A stretch of 64,000 nucleotides of DNA from Bacteroidota bacterium (lineage in GTDB: Bacteria; Bacteroidota; Bacteroidia; Chitinophagales; Chitinophagaceae). A program made the translations under genes and the position numbers. Shown here piece by piece: positions 53,436 to 61,270 of the stretch (its first letter is position 1; every line of letters starts with the position of its first letter). The notes beneath the pieces were generated by a model. The model searched no databases. It worked only from the letters and a program-made list of their open reading frames with translations, and had not been told where the DNA came from. The stretch lies in assembly GCA_023409975.1 (NCBI GenBank), contig JAEYQO010000056.1, positions 1 to 64,000 on the forward strand, written 5' to 3'.

Positions 53436-55304
53436 ATGTTTAAGAGTTACGACGTCATCGTTGTTGGGGCTGGGCATGCGGGATGTGAAGCTGCTGCTGC
53501 TGCTGCGAACATGGGCTCGAGCGTATTGCTCATCACGATGAATATGCAGACGATAGCGCAGATGAGCTGTAACCCTGCTATGGGAGGAATAGCAAAGGGT
53601 CAGATCGTTAGAGAAATTGATGCATTGGGTGGATACAGTGGTATAGTATCTGATAAAAGCATGATTCAGTTCCGTATGCTGAATCGCTCGAAGGGACCTG
53701 GAATGTGGAGTCCAAGAACGCAGAATGACCGCATGTTGTTTGCCAGTACCTGGAGAGAACTTCTAGAGCAGACTGATAATATTGATTTTTGGCAGGATAT
53801 GGTTAAAGGCTTGATTGTTTCACGTGGAACAATCAGGGGAGTAGTTACTGGAATGGGCCAAGAAATACCAGGGAAAACCGTAGTTCTGACCAATGGGACA
53901 TTCCTTAATGGTGTGATCCATGTTGGGGAGAAGCAGTTTGGCGGGGGAAGAATGGGGGAGAAGGGCGCTTCAGGAATTACAGAACAGCTAGTGGAGTTAG
54001 GTTTTGAAACTGCAAGACTTAAAACTGGTACGCCACCCAGGGTAGATGGAAGGAGTCTGGACTATTCTAAGATGGAAATCCAGGAGGGCGACGACGAGGT
54101 GTCCGGTTTTTCCTATCTGCCAATAGAAAAGGTTCAACCGGAGCGCCAGAGGTGTTGCTGGATAACCTATACTTCTCCCGAGGTGCATGATATATTGAGA
54201 ACGGGATTTGAGCAATCCCCGATGTATCAGGGACGAATAAAAGGGAGTGGACCGAGGTACTGTCCGAGTATAGAAGATAAGATAAACAGATTTGCTGAAA
54301 GAGAAAGACATCAGCTATTTGTAGAGCCGGAGGGATGGAATACCGTAGAGATCTACGTCAATGGATTTAGTACTTCATTGCCTGAGGACGTACAATACAA
54401 AGCTTTGAGGATGGTACCAGGATTTGAGAACTGTAAGCTATTCAGGCCTGGCTATGCGATAGAGTATGACTATTTCCCTCCAACACAATTGAATTTCACT
54501 TTAGAAACGAAGCTGATTCGCAATTTGTTCTTTGCGGGCCAGATAAATGGTACAACCGGCTATGAGGAGGCCGCCTGTCAGGGATTAATTGCTGGCATTA
54601 ATGCCCATCAGAACGCCCATGAGAAGGCGCCCTTTGTACTGAAAAGGAATGATGCGTATATAGGAGTGCTTGTAGATGACCTGATAAATAAGGGAACGGA
54701 CGAGCCCTACCGAATGTTTACATCCAGGGCGGAATACAGGACCCTGCTACGTCAGGATAATGCCGACCTGAGGTTGACTGGCCTTGGATACAACTTGGGT
54801 CTTGCATCAGAGGAGCGCTATGAACTTATGACCGAGAAAAAGAAGCGTGTGGATAGCATTAAACAGGCTTTGAGCACTATAGCGGTGGAACCAGATGAGA
54901 TCAATGGACGATTGGCAGAGATTGGATCTGCACTGATGACAGAGCGGACAAAAGCTGCTAAGCTGTTATTAAGGCCTGGAGTTGGACTGAAAGACCTGGT
55001 AGATGCATCCTCCAGGTTGAAAGCGGTGATCGGAACGGTTGATAATCTGGTTTTGGAGCAGGTAGAGATCCAGACTAAGTACGAGGTATACATTGAGAAG
55101 GAAAGGGAACTTGTCAGGAAAATGGCTACCCTGGAAGATCTTGTGATACCAGATGCTTTCAATTATCAGAAGCTTACGGCTTTGAGTACAGAGGCGAGGC
55201 AGAAACTGGAGAAAGTACGACCCCGAACCTTAGGTCAGGCCAGTCGTATCAGTGGCGTTAATCCCAGCGATGTTCAGATACTTATGGTTTTCATGGGGAG
55301 ATGA
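53436..55304 (+). CDS. mnmG: tRNA uridine-5-carboxymethylaminomethyl modification enzyme MnmG (GidA)
   Basis: MnmG with MnmE installs cmnm5U34 in tRNAs. The 622-residue protein has the FAD motif VVGAGHAGCEAAAAAANMG near residue 10, the signature GPRYCPSIEDKINRF near 272, GYAIEYDYFPPTQLN near 343 and the GQINGTTGYEEAACQG signature near 368. Length agrees with the family (about 620-630). Historically gidA is found close to oriC in many bacteria, in line with the origin signals to the left. A parS-like site is embedded in its coding sequence at 53816-53831. Confidence 0.97.
   Translation: MFKSYDVIVVGAGHAGCEAAAAAANMGSSVLLITMNMQTIAQMSCNPAMGGIAKGQIVREIDALGGYSGIVSDKSMIQFRMLNRSKGPGMWSPRTQNDRMLFASTWRELLEQTDNIDFWQDMVKGLIVSRGTIRGVVTGMGQEIPGKTVVLTNGTFLNGVIHVGEKQFGGGRMGEKGASGITEQLVELGFETARLKTGTPPRVDGRSLDYSKMEIQEGDDEVSGFSYLPIEKVQPERQRCCWITYTSPEVHDILRTGFEQSPMYQGRIKGSGPRYCPSIEDKINRFAERERHQLFVEPEGWNTVEIYVNGFSTSLPEDVQYKALRMVPGFENCKLFRPGYAIEYDYFPPTQLNFTLETKLIRNLFFAGQINGTTGYEEAACQGLIAGINAHQNAHEKAPFVLKRNDAYIGVLVDDLINKGTDEPYRMFTSRAEYRTLLRQDNADLRLTGLGYNLGLASEERYELMTEKKKRVDSIKQALSTIAVEPDEINGRLAEIGSALMTERTKAAKLLLRPGVGLKDLVDASSRLKAVIGTVDNLVLEQVEIQTKYEVYIEKERELVRKMATLEDLVIPDAFNYQKLTALSTEARQKLEKVRPRTLGQASRISGVNPSDVQILMVFMGR
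53816..53831. promoter_or_regulatory. parS-like site 2, inside mnmG
   Basis: TGTTTCACGTGGAACA matches 15 of 16 positions of TGTTTCACGTGAAACA and is 480 bp from site 1. It encodes part of the segment IVSRGTIRG of MnmG. Confidence 0.75.
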
Positions 55305-55367
55305 GATAGAACCCAGCTCAGTACGAAACCGTATAACTAATTGCTTTTCAGATAAATAAGCCTTCAT

Positions 55368-55838
55368 TTGACTATAGAGTCCGCGATTCAGAGATTTTGT
55401 AATTATCAGGAGCGATCCCATAAGGAGGTGCGGAATAAACTGTATGAATTGGGATGTAATCAAACAGAGGTCGAGCAGCACATAACAAATTTGATTGAGC
55501 AGGATCTGGTGAATGAAGAGCGCTATGCCCGGGCATACGCCAGAGGGAAGTTTCGGATTAAGGGCTGGGGGCGAATTAAAATCATTCATCACCTGAAGCA
55601 GCAGGAGATCTCAGCATACTGTATTACGAGCGGGTTGAAGGAGATCGACCAGGAGGAATACTATCAGCGATTAATGAGCCTGGCCAGAAGGAAATACGAG
55701 GAGTTGAGCGGCGCGTCGCACAAAGGCTTGAAAAAGCAGAAAACCTTTCGGTATCTGCTACAGAGAGGATTTGAAACCAGCCTGATCACTGAGGCATTGC
55801 TTGAAATAATTCAGGACCCTTCACAGGTTTCTGACTGA
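55368..55838 (+). CDS. recX: RecX-family regulatory protein
   Basis: RecX binds RecA filaments and limits recombination. The 156-residue protein has the three-helix repeats of the family: CNYQERSHKEVRNKLYELG, LVNEERYARAYARGKFRIKGWGRIKI and the C-terminal QKTFRYLLQRGFETSLI. The only start before the conserved region is a TTG at 55368, since an in-frame stop lies at 55353 and no ATG or GTG comes between. So either TTG is used or initiation is unusual. It follows mnmG by 63 bp. Confidence 0.88.
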   Translation: MTIESAIQRFCNYQERSHKEVRNKLYELGCNQTEVEQHITNLIEQDLVNEERYARAYARGKFRIKGWGRIKIIHHLKQQEISAYCITSGLKEIDQEEYYQRLMSLARRKYEELSGASHKGLKKQKTFRYLLQRGFETSLITEALLEIIQDPSQVSD

Positions 55839-55870
55839 GAAATCAGTATATTTACATAAACGCTGCTACT

Positions 55871-56257
55871 ATGGTGCAACAGGTAACGGAGGGAGTAAGT
55901 ATCACGGTGGAAACATTCTATCAGCCTGCCCAGTCAAATCCACTGAGCTCAGATTTCCTGTTTGCCTATAGAGTCACCATAGAGAATCTTAGCGATAACC
56001 CAGTTAAACTACTCCGTCGTCATTGGCATATACTGGACAGTAATGGATCGTATCGGGAAGTCGAAGGAGAGGGTGTTGTGGGTCAGCAGCCTGTAATCGA
56101 GCCTGGAGGAAGTTATCAATACGTATCCGCTGCTAACCTGAGGAGCGAGATGGGTAAGATGTATGGGTTTTATCATATGGAGAATCTGTACAATAAAAGG
56201 CTCCTTACGGTCACCATTCCTGAATTTCACATGGTTGCGCCTTTCAAACTCAACTAG
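55871..56257 (+). CDS. apaG: ApaG domain protein (DUF525)
   Basis: The 128-residue protein is a single ApaG domain: VSITVETFYQPAQSNPLSSDFLFAYRV, LLRRHWHILDSNG, GEGVVGQQPVIEPGGSYQYVS. The fold is an immunoglobulin/fibronectin-like sandwich; the label 'Co2+/Mg2+ efflux' comes from genetics in Salmonella and the molecular role is unclear. It follows recX by 32 bp and is probably co-transcribed. Confidence 0.92.
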   Translation: MVQQVTEGVSITVETFYQPAQSNPLSSDFLFAYRVTIENLSDNPVKLLRRHWHILDSNGSYREVEGEGVVGQQPVIEPGGSYQYVSAANLRSEMGKMYGFYHMENLYNKRLLTVTIPEFHMVAPFKLN

Positions 56258-56626
56258 GCTTGGACAAGACAAAAGAAGTCCAATAGTTAAACGGCCAAAG
56301 CGAAAGGCCAAGCCAAGGCAATAGCTGAACCAGTCAAACATCAAGGTAATACCAGCGAAGGCCCAGACAAATAAAGCCCCAAGACCACGTCAGAACCTGC
56401 CGTCAATCAATCCTGGCAAACTAATAAGACTTTAAGTAAGGGCCCCGTTCCTTTCCTGCTATCTGAATAGGAAAGCTGAAACTTAGGTAATTAGACGCAT
56501 ATGAGTTGAACTGATTCTCAGTTAGCCCTTATGGGTATTACCTTAGACTTGTTCGGAGCGGCGAAAAAAGTTTCCAGTCAGCGCAATCTTTAACGAAAAA
56601 AATATTCATTTAACGCCGCCACTCTT
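56258..56626. other. 369-bp gene-free stretch, possibly structured RNA or decayed gene
   Basis: No convincing gene. The first 150 bases are T-poor on the plus strand. Possible helices are GGCTTG (56257-56262) with CAAGCC (56309-56314) enclosing two small hairpins, CTTTCCT/AGGAAAG near 56452-56476, and CTTAGGTAAT with ATTACCTTAG (about 56480-56546) enclosing AACTGA-TTC-TCAGTT and a CCC-TTAT-GGG hairpin. The minus strand of the left part could instead encode a short hydrophobic fragment (ALFVWAFAGITLMF...), interrupted by stops, which would suit gene decay. Confidence 0.35.
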
Positions 56627-56634
56627 TACCTTTG
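56627..56634 (+). promoter_or_regulatory. -7 box of the typA promoter
   Basis: TACCTTTG, a full TAnnTTTG match, 58 nt before the typA ATG. The resulting leader would contain the hairpin at 56649-56675. Confidence 0.55.
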
Positions 56635-56648
56635 CAGCGCCAATTGAG

Positions 56649-56675
56649 GCCCTTCCAGGAAGGAGGGGCTTTTTT
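56649..56675 (+). terminator. terminator-like hairpin in the typA leader
   Basis: GCCCTTCC pairs with GGAGGGGC (8 bp, one G-U) around a 5-nt loop and runs into T6. It lies after the -7 box and 17 nt before the typA start, the position of a transcription attenuator. Confidence 0.6.
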
Positions 56676-56692
56676 GATGAGTAAACTGTTAT

Positions 56693-58501
56693 ATGCAAAT
56701 AAGAAACATCGCCATAATCGCGCACGTCGACCATGGCAAAACTACCCTCGTTGATAAGATCCTGCATGCTACTAAGACTTTCCGGGACAATCAGGAGACC
56801 GGGGAGCTGATCATGGACAATAATGATCTTGAGAGAGAAAGAGGGATTACCATTTTTTCGAAGAACGCCGCGGTTACGTATAATGACGTTAAGATCAATG
56901 TAATTGATACCCCTGGTCACGCCGATTTCGGAGGAGAAGTAGAAAGAGTGCTGAAGATGGCGGACGGTGTTCTGCTGCTGGTGGATGCATTTGAAGGGCC
57001 CATGCCTCAGACCCGATTTGTACTGCAAAAAGCTTTAGCGCTGGGGCTGCATCCTATTGTTGTCATCAACAAAGTAGACAAGCCGAATTGCCGACCTGAT
57101 GAGGTTCATGACGCCGTTTTTGAGCTGTTCTTTCAATTGGACGCGACAGAGGAACAGTTGAATTTCCCAACCCTGTATGGTTCTTCCAAGCAGGGATGGT
57201 TCAACACCTCCCTTACACCTACAGAAGATATAAACCCGCTGTTGGACATAATTCTGGAGAAGGTGCCGCCACCTAATATTTCTGAAGGTACCTTGCAGAT
57301 GCAGATTACGTCGCTGGATTATTCCACATTCCTGGGACGAATTGCGATTGGAAAAGTGACACGAGGAACTATCAGGGAAAACCAGCCTGTTATGCTGTGT
57401 AAAGCCGACGGAAGCTTTGAAAGAAGCAGAGTGAAGGAGCTTTACATATTTGAGGGAATGGGTAAGAAGCGAGTGGCTGAGGTGCAGGCAGGAGACCTTT
57501 GTGCGGTAGTTGGCATTGAAGGATTTCAGATAGGTGAGACGATAGCTGATTTTGAGAAACCGGAGGCGCTTGAGGTCATAGCGATCGATGAGCCTACGAT
57601 GAACATGCAGTTTTCCATCAACAACTCGCCATTCTTTGGACGGGAAGGAAAGTTTGTGACCAGTAGGAATATCCGTGACAGGCTTTATAAAGAGCTGGAG
57701 AAGAATCTGGCCCTTAGGGTGAAGGATACAGATGATGCGGATAAGTTTCTTGTTTATGGAAGGGGCATTCTGCACCTGTCTGTACTCGTTGAAACCATGC
57801 GTCGTGAAGGATATGAACTTACTGTCGGTCAGCCGCAGGTAATCGTGAAAGAAATAGACGGAAGAAAGTCTGAGCCATTTGAAAGCCTTGTGGTAGATGT
57901 ACCGCAGGAGTTCAGTGGGAAAGTGATCGATCTCGTCACGCAGCGTAAGGGTGAGATGTTGATCATGGAGACTAAGGGTGAGATGCAACACCTGGAATTT
58001 GAGATCCCCTCTCGCGGCATGATAGGGTTACGTTCTCAGATGCTGACGGCTACAGCAGGAGAAGCTGTGATGGCTCACCGGTTTAAAGAATATAAGCCCT
58101 GGAAAGGACCTATTCCCGGAAGGAATAATGGCGTTCTGATAGCGAAGCAAGCGGGGACCTCTACCGGGTATTCTCTGGATAAGCTTCAGGATCGTGGAAG
58201 ATTCTTTATTGATCCGGGAGAGGAGGTTTATGCGGGGATGATCGTGGCAGAGCATATCAAGCCAGGGGATTTGAACGTTAACGTGGTTGAGGGGAAAAAG
58301 CTCACCAACATGCGAGCTTCAGGTTCTGATGCTGCTACCAATATTGCGCCGAAGATTCAGATGTCGCTTGAAGAGTGTATGGAGTACATTCAGCAGGATG
58401 AGTGTATTGAGGTGACACCACAGAGCATTCGTTTGAGAAAGATCCTGCTTGATGAGAATGACCGGGTGAAATATCAGAAGATGTTGAAGGCGGAAGCATA
58501 G
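56693..58501 (+). CDS. typA: translational GTPase TypA/BipA
   Basis: The 602-residue protein is a translation-factor GTPase: P-loop AHVDHGKTTL (10-19), DTPGHADFGGEVERVL near 75, NKVDKPN near 128, then EF-G-like domains and the TypA-specific C-terminus with GRNNGVLIAKQAGTSTGYSL near 482. It binds 70S ribosomes and assists 50S assembly and stress adaptation. It converges with gyrB, with a strong hairpin between them. The leader hairpin suggests control of transcription elongation. Confidence 0.96.
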   Translation: MQIRNIAIIAHVDHGKTTLVDKILHATKTFRDNQETGELIMDNNDLERERGITIFSKNAAVTYNDVKINVIDTPGHADFGGEVERVLKMADGVLLLVDAFEGPMPQTRFVLQKALALGLHPIVVINKVDKPNCRPDEVHDAVFELFFQLDATEEQLNFPTLYGSSKQGWFNTSLTPTEDINPLLDIILEKVPPPNISEGTLQMQITSLDYSTFLGRIAIGKVTRGTIRENQPVMLCKADGSFERSRVKELYIFEGMGKKRVAEVQAGDLCAVVGIEGFQIGETIADFEKPEALEVIAIDEPTMNMQFSINNSPFFGREGKFVTSRNIRDRLYKELEKNLALRVKDTDDADKFLVYGRGILHLSVLVETMRREGYELTVGQPQVIVKEIDGRKSEPFESLVVDVPQEFSGKVIDLVTQRKGEMLIMETKGEMQHLEFEIPSRGMIGLRSQMLTATAGEAVMAHRFKEYKPWKGPIPGRNNGVLIAKQAGTSTGYSLDKLQDRGRFFIDPGEEVYAGMIVAEHIKPGDLNVNVVEGKKLTNMRASGSDAATNIAPKIQMSLEECMEYIQQDECIEVTPQSIRLRKILLDENDRVKYQKMLKAEA

Positions 58502-58520
58502 TATCAGATATATAGCATTG

Positions 58521-58550
58521 GAAAGGCCCGGCGAAATCGCCGGGCCTTTC
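58521..58550. terminator. terminator between typA and gyrB
   Basis: A perfect 14-bp stem (GAAAGGCCCGGCGA and complement, 2-nt centre) lies 19 bp after typA and 36 bp after the gyrB stop. The plus side is followed by a modest T-rich stretch. It probably serves both converging genes. Confidence 0.8.
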
Positions 58551-58585
58551 TCTTTGTAATTAGAGAAGATCAGTAGATTGCGAGT

Positions 58586-60562
58586 TTACACATCTATCCT
58601 TGCATATTTTGCATGGCTCTCGATAAACTCTCTGCGGGGAGCCACTTCATCGCCCATCAGCATGGAGAATACCCTGTCGGCTTCTGCGGCGCTGTCGATT
58701 GTTACACGTTTCAACGTACGAGTATCCGGATTCATAGTTGTATCCCAAAGCTGTTCTGCATTCATTTCACCCAGACCCTTATATCGCTGAACGTTGACAC
58801 TATCTTCTTTACCGTTACCCAGCATTGCGATCAAAGCTTTGCGTTCCTCTTCATTCCAGGCATATTCCTGTTCTTTACCCTTCTTCACCAGATAGAGGGG
58901 TGGCTGAGCGAGATAAACGTAACCCTGTTCGACCAGTTCTTTCATATAGCGGAAGAAGAAAGTAAGAATCAGCGTAGCGATGTGTGAACCATCGACATCG
59001 GCATCCGTCATGATGATGATCTTATGGTAGCGAAGCTTTGAGAGATTCAATGCTTTTGCATCGTCGGGAGTTCCGATCGTTACACCCAAAGCTGTAAACA
59101 TATTCTTGATCTCTTCGTTTTCATAGATCTTATGCTCCTGAGCTTTTTCCACGTTGAGGATTTTACCTCTGAGGGGAAGAATCGCCTGGAAGCTTCTGTC
59201 GCGGCCCTGTTTTGCTGTACCGCCGGCTGAGTCGCCCTCGACGAGATACAGTTCGCACCTTTCAGGATCCTTATCGGAACAGTCGGCGAGTTTGCCGGGC
59301 ATACCGCCTCCGGAAAGAACGCTTTTGCGCTGTACCAGTTCACGGGCCTTCCGCGCTGCTGCACGGGCCTGAGCTGCGATAATCACCTTGTCGATGATCA
59401 GTTTGGCTTCTTTGGGGTGTTCTTCGAGATAGGCTTCGAGGACGCGACTGACGCAGACATCGACGACCCCCATTACTTCGTTATTTCCCAGTTTGGTTTT
59501 AGTCTGGCCTTCGAACTGTGGTTCGGGAACCTTTACAGAGATGATAGCGCTAAGGCCTTCGCGGAAGTCATCGCCTGTGATCTCTACTTTGGCTTTTTCG
59601 AAGAGTCTGTTACGATCGCCATATGCCTTGAACACGCGCGTGATGGAGCGGCGGAAACCGGCTACGTGGGTCCCACCTTCTATCGTGTTAATGTTATTTA
59701 CGTAAGAGAAGATATGTTCGTTATAGGAAGTATTATAGCTGAGCGCTACGTCCACAGCGACATTGGTATCCGCATCGTGACTTTCAACATAAATTGGTGT
59801 GGCCAGCAGAGGATCCCTTTTGCCATTCTTGTCGAGCATTTGTACGAACTCGATGATGCCGCCTTCGCTGAAGAACGTTTCGCTGAGCACGTTACCCTGT
59901 TCATCCAGTTCCCTTTCATCCACGAGCGTGATGCTGATGCCTCTATTCAGGTAAGAAAGTTCCCTTAGGCGGCCGGCAAGTATTTCGCGGTTGTAGGTAG
60001 TTTCTTTGAAGATGGTGTCATCTGGTTCGAAGTATTGGCGGGTACCGCGGTCTTCGGTGGTACCGATTTCACGGACAGCATAAAGGGGGATACCCTTGGA
60101 ATATTCCTGTTCGAAGATTTTGCCTTCACGGAAGACCGTGGTGTGCATCAGTTTACTCAGGGCGTTTACACAGGAAACCCCGACGCCGTGGAGGCCGCCA
60201 GATACCTTGTAGGAGTCCTTATCGAACTTACCACCGGCGTGTAGTACCGTCATTACAACTTCGAGCGCAGAACGGCCTTCCTTGGGGTGCAAACCTGTGG
60301 GGATGCCGCGACCATCGTCCTGAACGCTGATAGCGTTATTAGTGTGGATCGTAACAGTTATATTTTTACAATGTCCTGCCAGGGCTTCATCTATGGAGTT
60401 GTCGACAACTTCATAAACCAGGTGATGCAGTCCTTTGACACCTATGTCGCCGATGTACATAGCGGGTCTTTTGCGAACCGCCTCAAGACCTTCAAGCACC
60501 TGAATACTGCTGGCATCATAACCCTGGGCCGCTGGTTGCGCAATCACTTGTTCTGTACTCAT
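58586..60562 (-). CDS. gyrB: DNA gyrase subunit B
   Basis: The 658-residue ATPase subunit has the GHKL motifs YEVVDNSIDEALAG near 49, DDGRGIP and GLHGVGVSCVNALS near 123, the TOPRIM signature EGDSAGG near 441 and DADVDGSH near 520, and the C-terminal RYKGLGEMNAEQLWDTTM block. With GyrA it introduces negative supercoils. In the short (about 650-residue) class common in Bacteroidota. It is transcribed toward the putative origin from about 10 kb away. Confidence 0.98.
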   Translation of the reverse strand: MSTEQVIAQPAAQGYDASSIQVLEGLEAVRKRPAMYIGDIGVKGLHHLVYEVVDNSIDEALAGHCKNITVTIHTNNAISVQDDGRGIPTGLHPKEGRSALEVVMTVLHAGGKFDKDSYKVSGGLHGVGVSCVNALSKLMHTTVFREGKIFEQEYSKGIPLYAVREIGTTEDRGTRQYFEPDDTIFKETTYNREILAGRLRELSYLNRGISITLVDERELDEQGNVLSETFFSEGGIIEFVQMLDKNGKRDPLLATPIYVESHDADTNVAVDVALSYNTSYNEHIFSYVNNINTIEGGTHVAGFRRSITRVFKAYGDRNRLFEKAKVEITGDDFREGLSAIISVKVPEPQFEGQTKTKLGNNEVMGVVDVCVSRVLEAYLEEHPKEAKLIIDKVIIAAQARAAARKARELVQRKSVLSGGGMPGKLADCSDKDPERCELYLVEGDSAGGTAKQGRDRSFQAILPLRGKILNVEKAQEHKIYENEEIKNMFTALGVTIGTPDDAKALNLSKLRYHKIIIMTDADVDGSHIATLILTFFFRYMKELVEQGYVYLAQPPLYLVKKGKEQEYAWNEEERKALIAMLGNGKEDSVNVQRYKGLGEMNAEQLWDTTMNPDTRTLKRVTIDSAAEADRVFSMLMGDEVAPRREFIESHAKYARIDV

Positions 60563-60665
60563 AAATCTTGGTATCCGGAGCGAGTTTTTTTGTGAGAATC
60601 AGTTACTGTCGCCATCCCCGGATCTATGGCAGATACCCCTTAAAAAGGGGGATTGAATAACCTGA

Positions 60666-60696
60666 CAAAGATAACGATTTTCAGTGGTATAAGCAA
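60666..60696 (-). promoter_or_regulatory. promoter of gyrB
   Basis: On the minus strand TTG (60694-60696), 20 nt, then TATCTTTG (60666-60673), a full match to the Bacteroidota consensus. The leader of about 100 nt contains a small hairpin CCCCTT-AAA-AAGGGG (60636-60650). Supercoiling control would be expected for gyrB, but cannot be seen. Confidence 0.65.
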
Positions 60697-60742
60697 GGAA
60701 ACAGAACCCGTGTAAAGGCTTGACAGACGCAGTTTTAACAGC

Positions 60743-61261
60743 CTATTGCTGTTGTTTCAGATCGGCTTCGATCAAGTGTTTCAGATCGGTTTCGATTCCG
60801 TCCCTGGTCGTTTCAACGATCCTTCCTATTTCCATGTTATTGCGGATCAGGATAACGGTTGGGACATATTCTACTTTATAGAGTTTGTGCGCCACATATT
60901 TTTCCTCTTTAGCCATATCGACCCCATAGATTGCATATTTCGCGGGCATGGCGCTTTCCTGGAGGGTTTTGTACAGGGAGGGGATCATAGTATGGGAGTC
61001 GGAGCACCAGGTTCCCAGGAAAATGACCAACTCATAACCGGGTAAATTCTTTTTCAGGAATTTGAGGGCATTGCTGTCTGGCGCGTATTCTTCTATGCCG
61101 GCCTTCATCCATGGGAAAAGCGGTTCTGTTAACAGATCTTCGAACAGAAAATGGCCTTTGTAAATCAGCTCTCCCTGTTCGTCAGTTATCCGGTCGAAGT
61201 CTTTTTGGGCAATTGCGGAAAAGCTTATAGACATAGAAATCAGGAGAAGAATAATTTTCAT
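60743..61261 (-). CDS. thioredoxin-fold secreted protein with WCSDS motif
   Basis: A signal peptide (residues 1-18, ending AIAQ) is followed by a thioredoxin-like domain with VIFLGTWCSDSHTMIP near residue 80 and the cis-proline segment VEYVPTVILI near 133. The usual CxxC is replaced by C-S-D-S, so only one active-site cysteine remains and classical dithiol exchange is not possible. Similar WCxDS proteins are frequent in Bacteroidota without known role. The ATG lies 9 bp after the stop of the MerR-family gene, so the two share an operon. Confidence 0.85.
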   Translation of the reverse strand: MKIILLLISMSISFSAIAQKDFDRITDEQGELIYKGHFLFEDLLTEPLFPWMKAGIEEYAPDSNALKFLKKNLPGYELVIFLGTWCSDSHTMIPSLYKTLQESAMPAKYAIYGVDMAKEEKYVAHKLYKVEYVPTVILIRNNMEIGRIVETTRDGIETDLKHLIEADLKQQQ

Positions 61262-61270
61262 GATGAGGAG

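Noticed and set aside
57035..57991. 318-codon open frame on the minus strand inside typA
   Set aside because: It lies fully antisense to typA, whose product is certain. The translation is rich in His, Leu and Arg without any fold or motif, as expected for a shadow frame.
59417..59968. 183-codon open frame antisense to gyrB
   Set aside because: Shadow of a certain gene; no start context or recognisable motif.
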